A stretch of DNA of 64,000 bases, taken from assembly GCA_019914945.1 (NCBI GenBank), contig CM034101.1, forward strand, positions 13,713,188 to 13,777,187, given 5' to 3'. The stretch is from Typha latifolia. Lineage: Eukaryota > Streptophyta > Magnoliopsida > Poales > Typhaceae. Position numbers and translations under genes: made by a program. Of the stretch, positions 50,187 through 61,175 are shown in pieces (the stretch's first letter is position 1; each line of letters begins with the position of its first letter). The notes beneath the pieces are model-generated. The model did no database searches and was not told where the DNA came from. It worked only from the letters and a program-made list of their open reading frames with translations.

Positions 50187-50333
50187 ATATGAACACCTTA
50201 TCAGGTATGGATGTGAATCTTGTCAGATCCAAGTCATATCTGTTTCATTTACTTATAACACAAGATAATTGCTTAACAAATGATGTGATAATGCCAGATT
50301 TCTAACCCTTTTCCTCCTGTATGTTGTAAGGTA
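49969..50333. mobile_element. Fold-back element: about 150-bp inverted arms around (TA)n(GA)n
   Basis: The left arm begins TACCTTACGGCATACAGGAG at 49969. The right arm ends with its inverse, CTCCTGTATGTTGTAAGGTA, at 50333. The arms pair in order through GGCATTAT, AACAATTATCTTGTGTTAT, AGTAAATGAA, ATGACTTGGATCTGACAAG and GATTCACATCTATACC, with a few mismatches and small gaps. The loop is a (TA)n run (50124-50148) followed by a (GA)n run to 50184. It is non-coding. The structure is that of a long-TIR MITE or fold-back transposon; transcribed, it would give a near-perfect hairpin. Confidence 0.85.
50124..50184. repeat. (TA)n(GA)n compound microsatellite at the hairpin loop
   Basis: About 12 TA units followed by about 18 AG units, exactly between the two inverted arms. 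Confidence 0.95.
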
Positions 50334-50688
50334 CAGTAATCAAGGCCATACATATGTATTATTATATAAACAAATACATAAGTACACATCATTTTCCACA
50401 AGCTTAACAAATTATGATTCTTCTATAGCTTATCAAATTTTTTAAGGATTTAATTCAATTAATCTCCACCTGAATAAGCTAACAAAAGTTGACCATTTAA
50501 TTCTGGTCAGTGCTGCGTGCCTGCAATATGTTGAACTAATGAGCACATAATGAGCTTAATTATTATAGATAAAAGAAACCACCCTTGCTACTTTCCAGCT
50601 GATCAGGACTTCCTACTCAAGTAATTGCTCTGGCCTTGAGCTACTTGTGTGTTAATTATTTGAGATAGTATCTTTGTCAGGTGAGATA

Positions 50689-51401
50689 TGTTGAAATTTG
50701 ACTCAAATTTAGATTTCAGCATTTTGCAGGTTTACTGTGCCAGTGCATTCGAACGGGTCCTAGGGGCGCTCGGACGCATTTCCCAGATAGAGATTGAGTG
50801 ATGCAGGCGTTCAACGGCCCAGCCGCGTTCAAAGGCGATTCTCAACCCGAGAGCATCCTTTGATACAGGCGTTCGAATGACCCCTTCCTGCGTTCGAACG
50901 CCCCTTTGGTTCTGCTGCTTTGATATTGGGCGCGTTCGAACACGACGCGGAAAAACCCAATCTGAACCGGCCCTATAAATAGAAATATTGGGTTTTAGGG
51001 TTTTGTGTGGGCATTTTGCAAGAGAGAAAAACTTGTAGGGGATAGTCACCATTGTTTGGAGTGAGATTAGAGTTGTAAACTTTTTATATTTGAAAATTTG
51101 CATAGTGAATTAAAGATTGTTCCGCCCGTGGATGTAGGCACATCGCCGAACCACATAAACCTTATCTCCCCTCTTTTCTCTTTATGGTTTGTATTGATTT
51201 GGTGTTCATATTTGTGATTACCTTGTGCATTTGAAGTTCTCTACAACTAGCATCTTGTATTTGGAGTTCTCATATTGATATTGATATTAGCTTTGCTAAT
51301 ATTTGATTTGCTCAAATTATTGCTATTCCATTTGGATTTGTTTGAGGGTAAAAGGGTTTTGCTTCCGCTTCCCTCACCCATTTGGGTAATTTGGCACGAC
51401 A
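50689..51401 (+). mobile_element. Solo LTR 1 (copia-like)
   Basis: Starts TGTTGAAATTTG and ends GGCACGACA, about 713 bp, with TATAAATA at 50974-50981 separating U3 from R/U5. U5 carries the phrase CCGCCCGTGGATGTAGGCAC..CGCCGAACCAC, common in plant Ty1/copia LTRs. It matches LTR 2 and LTR 3 over its length. Flanking pentamers AGATA (left) and AAATA (right) differ by one base. No primer-binding site, polypurine tract or internal domain adjoins it, so it is solo. U3 holds about seven copies of a GCGTTCGAACG-like palindrome. Confidence 0.88.
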
Positions 51402-52750
51402 AAATAAGTGTCTGTTGTGTACTTCATCGCTTAAATTAATTCAATCTAGTCCTTGTTCAATTAGTAAAAAATCCCCCTGGGATGATGTGCTTAGAAACTA
51501 TGTACGATGAGTTTAAGTATAAAATTATCGTTGTTGGGTGTTGATAAAATTTTCGGTGAGAAATGTGCAACAAAGTTATTTCCTACCGATAAGGATTTAT
51601 TTCTCTGACTCAATCCACAACAATAGAATATGTCATTTACAAAATGTACAGCTATATACAGATAAGTTTTCATACTTTTAGTCATAGTTGATGTAAGCTA
51701 TGATGCTGAGATTTCTCAAAACAGATTATAAATGGAGGGGTTCTATATTTTGAGTTAGTCTTCAAATAATTTTGCTCTTTAATTAATAAGACCTGCTTTC
51801 TATTGAAAGAAAAAAAATGTTTTAGTAGTTGAGTGTTAAAATAGTTTTGGTATCTTTAATTTTTTTTAAAGATTAGAATACTAGTTGACTTGACTTTAAT
51901 GTTCTATAATCTATACAAATAATGAGGTAGAGAACATTGCTCCTACCCCCTCGATCAAACTTTCCTAGCATATAATTTTTCCCTTAGCATCCATCTTTTC
52001 AAGCTGGATAATTGCGCTTCTTTTTGCTTCCATGGTTTATAATCAAGGATCTCTTAGTTCTTCTCTGTTCAGGCTTCAGCATATCTCACTGTTACACACT
52101 TTTGGTAGGTTCCCTGATCCTCTTGTACTATTCTTTGTGAACAAGGTAAGATTCTTCTCTGTTCCTTTATGCCAGAAAGGTGCAGTATCTTTTTGTTTTT
52201 GCAAAGTAAATAGAAGAGAATTTTTTACACAATTTTTCTTTCTTGCATAAAGTACTAAATCACTCCCTTTGGCTTGAATGTATCAGTAATACAAATGGTT
52301 CAATCTACAGTATCTGTCTCATTAGATTCTACCTCTCAAAGAGTTAATTCCTGTTACATTTAAAATAATCAGTATGCTTTTCTTTGATCAAAGATAATTC
52401 TATAATTTATTGTTTCCACAGGGGAAGGCAAGATGGTTCGAAAGAAGGTATCAGCTTCAGAAGGATAGATAGCACACCCTATTCTAGGTACTCAGTTGTA
52501 ACTCTGACTCTGCATTCTTAATTTCCCGCCATATTATTTTTCAAAGCTTACAATTTGCCCAACAAATATTATTTTCATTGTGGATAATTATAATTGTGAT
52601 GTTCACAAGTAATAATCATGAATAATACTAATGGGAACTAATATTTTATTTTTCTTCTAAATCTGTTTATTTTTTGCGAGGATCGCAGGCTTTAATTTCT
52701 CCGTTAATTTTACATTTGTGAAGTAAAAAAAATTTATTCTCTTCCTTGAA
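51402..52750. other. Spacer, possible leader of the membrane-protein gene
   Basis: Mostly AT-rich. Around 52032-52145 an open frame ends at a good donor (AACAAG|GTAAGATTC), and a stretch with acceptor CCACAG|GGGAAGG lies at 52423. These may be 5' UTR exons of the gene at 52753, but no continuous coding path into it was found. Confidence 0.35.
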
Positions 52751-52752
52751 AG

Positions 52753-53268
52753 ATGCTACCAGTTCAGCAGGGATTTTACGTCGGTCACAACCGCCGCTAC
52801 CGTAGCTTCTACCGGCGCAGCCAAAAACAAGCCGGTTGCGGTGTATCAGTTAACAATATGCGGATGTTTGCGCTGACTATCGTCATGGGACTCACTCATT
52901 TAATAACTCTCCTTCCTGCAGGACAACCCAATGCTAAAATGACATTCATTTTTACTATGGTCCTAGGATTTGTGGCTTCCTATACATCAATCACTATGCC
53001 CAATAAGACCACAAGAAAGATATCAGCTCACATCAGTATGCTCTTAGCTGCAACAGCCTTGGCTTTGTTCATGTCCCTCTACACGGCTGATAACTTTAAA
53101 TGGGTGCTTTATCTGATGGTTTTCATGATGATACCTGTATGCTTGGGTGAATATATGAAGTGTTTGATGGTTTGGATTCATGAGAGGATCAAAAGCAGAG
53201 CTGCAAATTGGCCCATGTACCCTTTCAAATCCCCAACTGTTGCTGACTTGGAGGCAGGCCAAATATAA
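52753..53268 (+). CDS. Four-pass membrane protein of unknown family
   Basis: Single open exon, 171 aa, ATG at 52753. After a basic, aromatic N-terminus (HNRRYRSFYRRSQ) come four hydrophobic segments at about residues 37-55, 62-81, 93-111 and 116-136, joined by short loops. The second loop is basic (MPNKTTRKIS). The C-terminus is soluble and ends YPFKSPTVADLEAGQI. I do not recognise the family; the layout loosely recalls the PGG segment of ankyrin-PGG proteins, but the motif itself is absent. A partial copy lies at 60796-60955, next to the second WAK, so this gene and the WAK form a duplicated module. Convergent with the first WAK, about 620 bp between stops. Upstream exons are possible. Confidence 0.65.
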   Translation: MLPVQQGFYVGHNRRYRSFYRRSQKQAGCGVSVNNMRMFALTIVMGLTHLITLLPAGQPNAKMTFIFTMVLGFVASYTSITMPNKTTRKISAHISMLLAATALALFMSLYTADNFKWVLYLMVFMMIPVCLGEYMKCLMVWIHERIKSRAANWPMYPFKSPTVADLEAGQI

Positions 53269-53891
53269 GAATGTGTGTATTGTAGCAAACTAGCAATAGA
53301 ATAAATTTGTCAATCCCTAATTCATCTACTTTAGGGAAGCTGCTGTAAAATAGTTAGATTCTGTCTCTGTTTTAATGTACAAAAACATGGTTATATTTGT
53401 ATATATTTGATATTTGGAGATGTTTTGCCCATTCATAACCATCATAGCAGAAAATTGCAGTCCACTAGAAGTAAGTTATCTTCAAGCTAATCAAGCTCAT
53501 TGAAAAATAAGTTCTCAGTGCATACGTAGACACAATTTTAGACAGTTTGTTGTCTCTTAAGTACAAGAATTGAGATAAATCTGGCCCACAATTTTCTTGA
53601 GTTTAATTGTGATTGTGCTCGAGGCATATGCTTCTAAAAAATTTATGTTAGATAATCTCATACTTTACATTTATTTTAGAATATTCAACATAATTCTTCT
53701 ATCAACTGGTGACATATGGTACTTGATACAAAGAAGCTTTAATGTTCCTGGAGAACCACGTAAAGCAAATTTAACAATGAAATGATGATACCATAAACAT
53801 TGCTTCAAATAGTTCAAGAGGAATTTAACTAAGTGCTTGGAATAGTCTAACACCAACCGTGGGTTATGTAAGATTATACATACTGATCATT

Positions 53892-56309
53892 CTATCTTCC
53901 AGATTGTATACTATGTACAGCTTTCTTCTCTAAGCTGTAATGGCGAGTGGTTACATTCTCCGGATAATTTGATGATTCCCCAAGCAAGCTTTCCACTTCC
54001 TTAGGATTATGTTGTGCCCAAGGATGTTGCTTGAGTTTTCTTAGCCTATCAAGCTCCTCTGCTACTTCCTTCATTGTTGGCCTTTCTTCTCCACTGATAC
54101 TTAAGCATGCTTTTGCTAGATTGGCGAATTCTTTAATTAATACCATGTCTTCTGCAGTTATAATTTGATCGTCTAGAAGTTCATGTAGCCGATCCGCCTT
54201 CATGGCGGATATGAAATTTGATGAGAGGCTTCTCTCTTCCTCAGGTGCTGCAAAACTAAATGCTTTCTTGCCGGTGAGGAGTTCCAAGAGAACCACACCA
54301 AAGCTATAGACATCACTTTTATCTGTTAACACACTTGTTTGTAGGTACTCTGGGTCTAGATAACCACAAGTCCCTTGAACCATTGTGACGAACTGAGTTT
54401 CATCCATCGGAGCTAGCATCGAAGCTCCAAAATCCGACACCTTTGTCATGTAATTCTCATCCAAGAGAATGTTAGAGGTTTTGACATCTCCATGAATTAT
54501 CGGTGGCGATGCTGATAGATGCAAGTAAGAGAGCGCTTCTGCCGACTCGTGAGCAATTCTTAGACGAGTTTTCAACCAAACATGGGAGGTGTGGTTCTTA
54601 TCATGAATAAGCTGAAACAGAGTACCATTAGGGACAAACTCATAGACCAACATGGGGACTTCCACCTCCAAGCAACAACCGAGAAGCTTGACCACATTCT
54701 TGTGGTTGATCTGGGAGAGAATTAGCATCTCCTTGACGAATTCCTTCGTTTGGCTATTGTTGATTACTTTCGATCTTTTTATGGCTACTATACTGTTGTC
54801 TTTGAGAGTGCCCTTGTAGACAGTGCCATAACCTCCGCGTCCAAGAATAGTGTCATCGTCAAACTTGTTGGTTGCCTCTTCTAGCTCTTCTTTCGTAAAT
54901 ATCTTAAATGCCAAGCGTTGCTTCGACCTTATCTCTTCGTATAACAGCCACCCTCCGTGCTGTCTGAAATATTCCTCCTTGACCTTTTTTAGCTTTCTTC
55001 TTTCTCTTACAACGTATAAGCAGAAGACAAGAAGAACCGGAACAACAATACCGACACTAATGGCTGCATATAGACCGAATCCAATTGTAAGATTAAAATG
55101 AATTTATGCAAGTCTTGATGAGGATAGCACTAGAAGGAGAGTATACCTACAACTACTGGCACTGCCAGTGAACTTTTTTGCTTGGGATAACATTTCCCAT
55201 TGAGAGAAGGATCACCGTATTCCCCTGATGGGCATGAACATGAGAAATTTCCCGGTGTATTTTTGCAAATTCCAGAGCATGGGTAGTTATCCTTATCGGC
55301 ACACTCATCTATATCTGCAATAATAAAGAATGACTAAGATCACCAATTTAATTACCTAATCATAAAAGGAGAGAGAAGAGATAAAAGAAAGAGAACCTTG
55401 GCATCCTCCTTGTAGATAAGGATTCCCTCGATACCCCTCGGAGCAATTGCAAAGATAACCAGGGCCATTGATTGAGTTGATGCATCTACTGTTCTCACTT
55501 AGGCATGCATAGGAGGTCATGTTGAGCTTGGCTATCTCGCATGTTTCAGTCCCAATAGCCCAATCCACTACCACTGGTACATGTTTGTCATGCAACTCGG
55601 GTGTGGTAACGTACGAGCTCTTGAATTCGAACCCAGCGGCCTCTGCGAGAACCGCGTAGCTACAGGGGCTAAAGTTCCACACGTTCGAACTGTTCCAATT
55701 CTTATCGAACATGACCTTGTAGTAGCTGATCCCCTTCGGGATGGCGGTCTGGCAGCAGCCGATGCCGGCGCACGATCCGTTCACGAGGCTCTGGGGGGTG
55801 TTACACATCGACACGCATCCGCTGTCGTAGCTGTTCACCTCAGTGGTGTTCCCGATGTACACTAGCGTCTCGCACCCAACCGCCGTGAACTTGTTGAGCG
55901 TATCGGAGAACCGGTACGGCGTCATGCTCAGGTTCCAGCTCCAGTGGGTGTAAGAGGTGGTGGAGTTCTCCTTGATGTAGCATTGCCAGGATATCTGGTT
56001 GTTTAGGCGAGCTTGGCCTGCGGAAAGCGAGATGTTGAGCACCTCTATGTTGTGGACGATGGGACTGTGGGTTGTTTGGTTGCAGGTGACCTCGAAGCCT
56101 TCCATGAAACACCCATTTCCGATGCCAAAGGGGTATGAAATTTGAACGTCGCCGCACGTATCTTGGCAGCCCGGAAGTGCGACAGCGCCAGCGGATGCTG
56201 CCCCACGAGACAACAGCAGGAAGTGGAGCAGAAACAAGATCACATATAGGATGTGCCTCGATAATTTCTTAATCGGATTTCTACTTGTGTTAGGAGGCTC
56301 CATGATCAT
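53892..56309 (-). CDS. Wall-associated receptor-like kinase (WAK), copy a
   Basis: Exons (minus): 56309-55397, 55314-55147, 55063-53892, the standard three-exon WAK layout; phases close; 750 aa. Order: signal/anchor segment (about 17-38), galacturonan-binding GUB_WAK domain opening GCQDTCGDVQISYPFGIG, cysteine-rich region, EGF-like repeat ending exon 1, calcium-binding EGF (DIDEC…CSGIC…CSCPSGEYGD) filling exon 2, membrane helix (about 362-380) and a Ser/Thr kinase. Kinase marks: glycine loop GRGGYG (435), Lys456, Glu472, catalytic H-G-D at 551-553, DFG at 571-573, CGYLDPEY. The usual HRD arginine is Gly, so this is a non-RD kinase, a feature common in pattern-recognition receptors. WAKs bind wall pectin and signal in growth and defence. 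There are two ATGs two codons apart at the start. Confidence 0.95.
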
Positions 56310-56339
56310 GCCTACCCTCTAGAGGTGGAAGAAGAAAAG

Positions 56340-57985
56340 GAATACCATCACAACAATACAATATACCTGGTTTTAAGTAAATTAATTGGGTTTCATCTAA
56401 GACGACTTCGAAGCTCATACAAGTTTCGTAAACTGCTTTTGTCGACTTCCGGCCTAATCTAGAAACGAGACTTAGTGTAAGTTGACGAGAATTTTTTTGT
56501 TTTTGTTTTTATTAAAGAGTTGACGAGATCAACTTTGAGCAGTTGGAGTACTCGTCAGCCATTGGTTGGTTTTTAGTTGTTGCCGTCCCTGGATTTGATT
56601 TCTATTCGTTTCGTTTCTCTAATACGAATGAATTCTTACGTAGGAATAGTTCCTATAGGAGGGTAAATTACACAATGTTTTTTGGTTCATCTGGAATAAT
56701 TCTTGGCTTGACAGCTTAAGCTTGACTTACTAATAAGCTTGGTTTAACTTAGACTTAAAAATAGGCTTAATTTAGGCTCGAACTTAGACTTTGAGCGGAG
56801 CCTGAGTTGGAGCCGGCTCGATTAGACTCAACTAGTTTACATCCCTAGAATTGTCATTCTTCTTATTCTCTAAATTTAAAAATTCCAATCATCTCAAAAA
56901 CATAAATATAAGATTCAATTTTATTTATGATATGATTAATGATAATCTATATATTTTTTGTTAAATTTAGATGAAAAAGTGATTTCATATTAAGTATTAA
57001 TCGCATGAGAGCAAAGAGATACAAATAAAAGTTTAAGGGGCAGATTAATTTTACATATAATCACATGGAAGTAATTTGATATTTATGGCTTTTTATATTT
57101 ATGCTAAGTTACACCAACACACCAGCTTTGGCACCATATCTAACGTTAAAACCTGAACTATATTATAAGCTCCATCAGAGTTATGCAGCTAACGAAAAAA
57201 TTAATTTTAGAAAATGCTCTCAATAGGAAAAAGGAGAAATTAGAAGCAATATAGAATTGTGCTTGGGATTAACAAAGAAATGTGAGAACGGGAATACTAG
57301 TTAGAAGAGAAAAATATTAAAAGAAGAAGAAAATAAAAGAATTTAACAAGAAAAAAAGGTGTCATAGTATAAGTTTAGGGAAGAAGATGAGATAATTACC
57401 ATACAAATATGGGCAAAAAATAAACATATAACATTCGTATGTCAAATTGATGGGAAAAGTAAACATAAACTAATAAAGATGTAATTTTGAGCATTCCGAG
57501 TAGTTTGGGAGTTCTCACCGCCACATTATTTTCACGGACAAAAATTATGGTAGACGTAATTGAGTGTTGACGTATTGACATTTGTTGAAATTGACTGTCA
57601 AACGTTAGAATGATAAAAGTTTCAGCTTTGACATATTGGCATTGACTCGACTAAAGACGCGTTCTCATTTCTCTCCAATTAATTGTTTTGAATCTCTCAA
57701 CGGTGGAATAACTAGATTGAGATGTTCGCATCATGTGCAAGAAATAATACTTTGGTGGCGATAATGGAGGCGATAATGGAGTTGAGCACGTAATATGATA
57801 GCTTAGATAGCTATCAATATTTAGTTGATGCATAAATTATAACGATACTTAGCTCCAGGTGTTTGACGTGCACGTATATTGTAAAGCAAACTGGGATCTA
57901 ACCGTAATCGAGTTCTAGATTGAGCCAAGACCTTTTTAGAGCAAAAGTAAACAATGTTTATTTTTACTAATGCTATTGCTAAGTG
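56340..57985. other. Spacer between WAK a and LTR 2
   Basis: AT-rich, no gene. At 56690-56850 lies a GCTCG/GACTCAA-rich stretch similar in wording to 4780-4950, probably the same old repeat. Confidence 0.5.
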
Positions 57986-57990
57986 GAATT

Positions 57991-58739
57991 TGTTGAAGGT
58001 TAGACTCAAATTTATATTTCAGTATTTTGCAAGTTTTGTTGTGTCAGTGCGTTCGAACATGCCCTGAGGACGTTCGAATAGGCCCTGGGAGGCATTTGAA
58101 CACAGTTTCTAGATAGAGGTCATTGATGCAGAACGTTTAAACGGCCTAGTCGCGTTCGAACGTGAATCTGAACCCGAGAACAAACTTGATGCAGACGTTC
58201 AAATAGGGCCTTAGCGTTAGAACATCGGTCTACATTTTGCATTAGAATTTCTGGGCGTGTTCGAACGTGCCCTGTGGGCGTTCAAACATCTCGCGAAAAT
58301 TTCCAACTTGGACCAGTTTTATAAATAGGTTTTAGGGTTTGGTGTAGGTATTTAGCAAGAGAGAAAAATTTGTAGAAGAGAGTCATCATTGTTTAGAGTG
58401 TGATTAGAGTTGTAAACTCTTTGTATTTGATGATTTGCATAATAGATTAAAGATTACTTCGCTCGTGAACGTAGACATATCACCGAACCATGTTAATCTT
58501 ATCCCTTCCTCTTTTCTCTTTGTGGTTTGCATCTATTTGGAGTTCTTATTTGTGATTAGCTTTGGGTATTAAAAGTTCTCTACAAATAGTATTTTGAATT
58601 TGATATTCTCATATTAGTATTGATATTAGTTTTGCTAATATTTAATTTGCCCTAAATTATTGCTATTCCATTTGAATTTATACGAGGGTGAAGAATTTTG
58701 CTTCCGCTTTCCTCACCAATTTGGATTATTTGCACAACA
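57991..58739 (+). mobile_element. Solo LTR 2 (copia-like)
   Basis: Starts TGTTGAAGGTTAG and ends TTGCACAACA, about 749 bp. TATAAATA is at 58320-58327. Flanks GAATT (left) and GAATC (right) share four of five bases. It matches LTR 1 and LTR 3 throughout, including the TTCGAA-type motif array in U3 and the CGTGAACGTAGACATATCACCGAACC stretch in U5. No internal domain. Confidence 0.88.
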
Positions 58740-59160
58740 GAATCCTCTTCAAATTATTAAGCTAGTCGAACCAAGTAGCCAAGCAGGCCATAAAACCAAC
58801 TCGAAAATCTCCTCCACCTCAGTGAGTCGGCTGACGAAGGTGTACATGCATGAAGGAAGATGGTTGGTGGTATTTTTAACCTTTCATGTAGAGACAGTGA
58901 CAACTCATCATATGGCATTAGAAGAAGCTGTTGAGCTTAGCGTGAGGAATATCAATATTGAGTCGGATTCTAAAATCCTTATACAACTCCTCCACTCAGT
59001 TTAAAGACTTACTTTAGAGGATTATAAACATGCTGAGGATTATAGAATTATGAGTCACTGCTTTGATATCATTGACTTTAACACAACTTTTGGGAAATGA
59101 ATAGAGTGGCTAACTTCATAGCTAATCTTATACGGAGCTTTAATATAGATTTTGTACTAT
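58740..59160 (+). pseudogene. RNase H-like retroelement fragment
   Basis: Directly after LTR 2 the plus strand reads 'EGRWLVVFLTFHVETVTTHHMALEEAVELSVRN…IESDSKILIQLLHS', then, after a stop, YKHAEDYRIM…FDIIDF and a frame-shifted NRVANFIANLI. This is the RVT_3/RNase H domain pattern (E in LEEAVEL, D in ESDS, near-terminal RVANFxANL) of plant LINEs and RT relics. It is not adjacent to any recognisable RT and is broken. LTR 2 may have inserted into an existing relic. Confidence 0.6.
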
Positions 59161-59326
59161 CCATCTCTAATATGCCTGTGCATGCTAGACATAGGCATGC
59201 CTAAGCTAAGAACTGATAAAAACAAAAAGATTAAAAAGTGGGTCATATGTGTAGTTTTGCATCAATGGTATAGTATTGGGCTGAGCTCTTATTTGCAAAG
59301 AAGGCACTTCTTTCATGCCATCTATT

Positions 59327-59986
59327 TGTTAAAATTTGGTTCAAATTTAGTTTTCATCAAATTTCAACAATCTATACCACGTCTTTCGAATGGGCCTTAG
59401 GAGGGCATTTGAACACAAAGTCTTGTGAGCAATTTGTATCTACAAGCATTCGAACAAGCTCTGGAGGCGTTCAGATGCAAATTTCGAAAAGCATTCACAC
59501 CTGTATGGCATTTTGAGGGCATTCGAATGGGTATGCAGACGTTCGAACGCCCCGTGAGATTTCACTAACTTTATTCAGCCCTATAAATATTATTTTGGAG
59601 TTTTAGGGCTTGGATGTCTAGGTAAACATTTATGAGGGTGAGCCACCACTGTATTGAGAGTGATTAGAGTTGTTAAACTCTTTATAATTTAGAGATTTGT
59701 ATAGTGGAGAAGATTGTTTTACCCGTGAATTTAGACACATTATCAAACTATGTAAATCTTGTCTCCCTCTCTCGCTATTATCTCTATTGTTTCTATTTCG
59801 TGATTACTTACATTAGGGTGTCTAATACATAATTAGGAGTTGTTTATTACTATTCCATCACTATTAGCACTATATTAGAGTTTTTCCCAAATTTGTATTG
59901 GTTTTGTCATTACTATTATATTTGGTGAATTTGGGGGTAAATGTTTTGGTTTCGCTTCCTTCAACCATTGAGCTATTTGCACAACA
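59327..59986 (+). mobile_element. Solo LTR 3 (copia-like, most diverged)
   Basis: Starts TGTTAAAATTTGG and ends TTGCACAACA, about 660 bp, with TATAAATA at 59582-59589. Flanks CTATT (left) and CTATC (right) share four of five bases. Same family as LTRs 1 and 2, with fewer and more decayed U3 motifs, so likely the oldest. Confidence 0.82.
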
Positions 59987-60795
59987 CTATCTACAATTTA
60001 CAATCCAACAATAAATGGCCTACGTTATCTCGCCTTGATTTGTTTAAGGCTAAGCCTAGAACTTGATTAGTTTATCTTATTTCTTAATTTTAATTTTTCA
60101 AAATTAAACTTAGATAAATAAAAAAAAATAGTTATTAAACCAGATTAGGACCCTCTAAATTAATCCAGGGGTTCCTAAATTCAAAGACTTAATTTTTCCT
60201 AAAATTTATCCCTCTCGTAGATGTTGCTTATCCGGCGCGCATCGGTTCTCCTTGTTGAGGTAATCAAACTAATCATCATCTATTATCTGAACATCTTAGG
60301 AGTTGGCCTTTAGAATCTGAGTGGTCGTTTTACCCTTTGATGTCAAAAGGTGCTAAATTAAAATATTAAAAAGTATAAATATTAAATAAACCAACATTTT
60401 TATAGGAATAAAATAGATCCAAATTGTAATATTTTGCTATTTAAATAATATACCAGAATGGATTCACATCGCTCTTCTTTATAATAATTAATATATCTAC
60501 CAATTTACTCTAAAATATTATGAAATATATGAAAGATGAAATATTTTAATATTATTAATATTTGATAATTTTATAAGATGATATATATTTTCAATTTATA
60601 ATATTTTTTATATAATTGTAGAATATATTAATTTAGAAGGGTTTAAGGTTATCCTATGAAGAATTTAATATAAATAGTTAATTCATTAACCAAACAATAG
60701 ATTTACTATTAGTACATCGGCTATTAATGAATTAGTAATTCCATTTGATTCATCCTGATTCGATCCCATTCATACATCCAAACAGGCCCTAAATT
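59987..60795. other. AT-rich spacer ending in a CCAAACAGGCCCT transposon end
   Basis: No gene. The right edge, near 60775-60791, reads CATCCAAACAGGCCCTAA, the inverted form of the GGGCCTGTTTGG end seen near 10664. It lies within a few bases of where similarity to the membrane-protein gene begins. A left end was not found. Confidence 0.45.
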
Positions 60796-60955
60796 ACTCT
60801 CCTTCCAGACGCTCGAATGCTAAATCGACCTTCATTTTTACTACGATCATAGGATTTATGGGTTCCTATACATCAATTACTGTGCCCAATAAAACCACAA
60901 GAAAGATATCAACCCACATCACTATGCTCTCAGCTGTTGGCTCTGTTCATGTCCT
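60796..60955 (+). pseudogene. Truncated copy of the membrane-protein gene
   Basis: Collinear with about 52918-53078 of the intact gene: TTCATTTTTACTA, then the TCCTATACATCAAT and AAGAAAGATATCA blocks, to GCTCTGTTCATGTCC. A deletion of about 8 bp in the AGCTG…TTGGCT region breaks the frame. After that the sequence jumps straight to the equivalent of the region 3' of the intact gene (about 53690 on). Only residues 56-109 or so are represented. The relic keeps the same position and orientation relative to WAK b as the intact gene has to WAK a. Confidence 0.85.
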
Positions 60956-61175
60956 ATAACATTCAATCTTAATTCTTCTATCATCCGGTGACATATGGTA
61001 CTTGATACAAAGAAGCTTTAATCTTCCTAAAGAACCACATAAAGCAAATTTAACAATGAAACAATGATACCATAAACATTGCATCAAATAACTCAATAGG
61101 AATTTAACTAAGAAATGCTTGGAAAAAAGTCTATCACCAACCATGTATTATGTAAAAATTATACAAATTGCTCAT

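Noticed and set aside
50890..50910. GTTCGAAC-type words resembling a tRNA B box
   Set aside because: They are part of the U3 motif array of solo LTR 1. No A box or cloverleaf could be drawn around them.
52032..52250. Open frame upstream of the membrane-protein gene
   Set aside because: It ends near a good splice donor but I could not join it in frame to the gene at 52753. Mentioned only as possible leader sequence.
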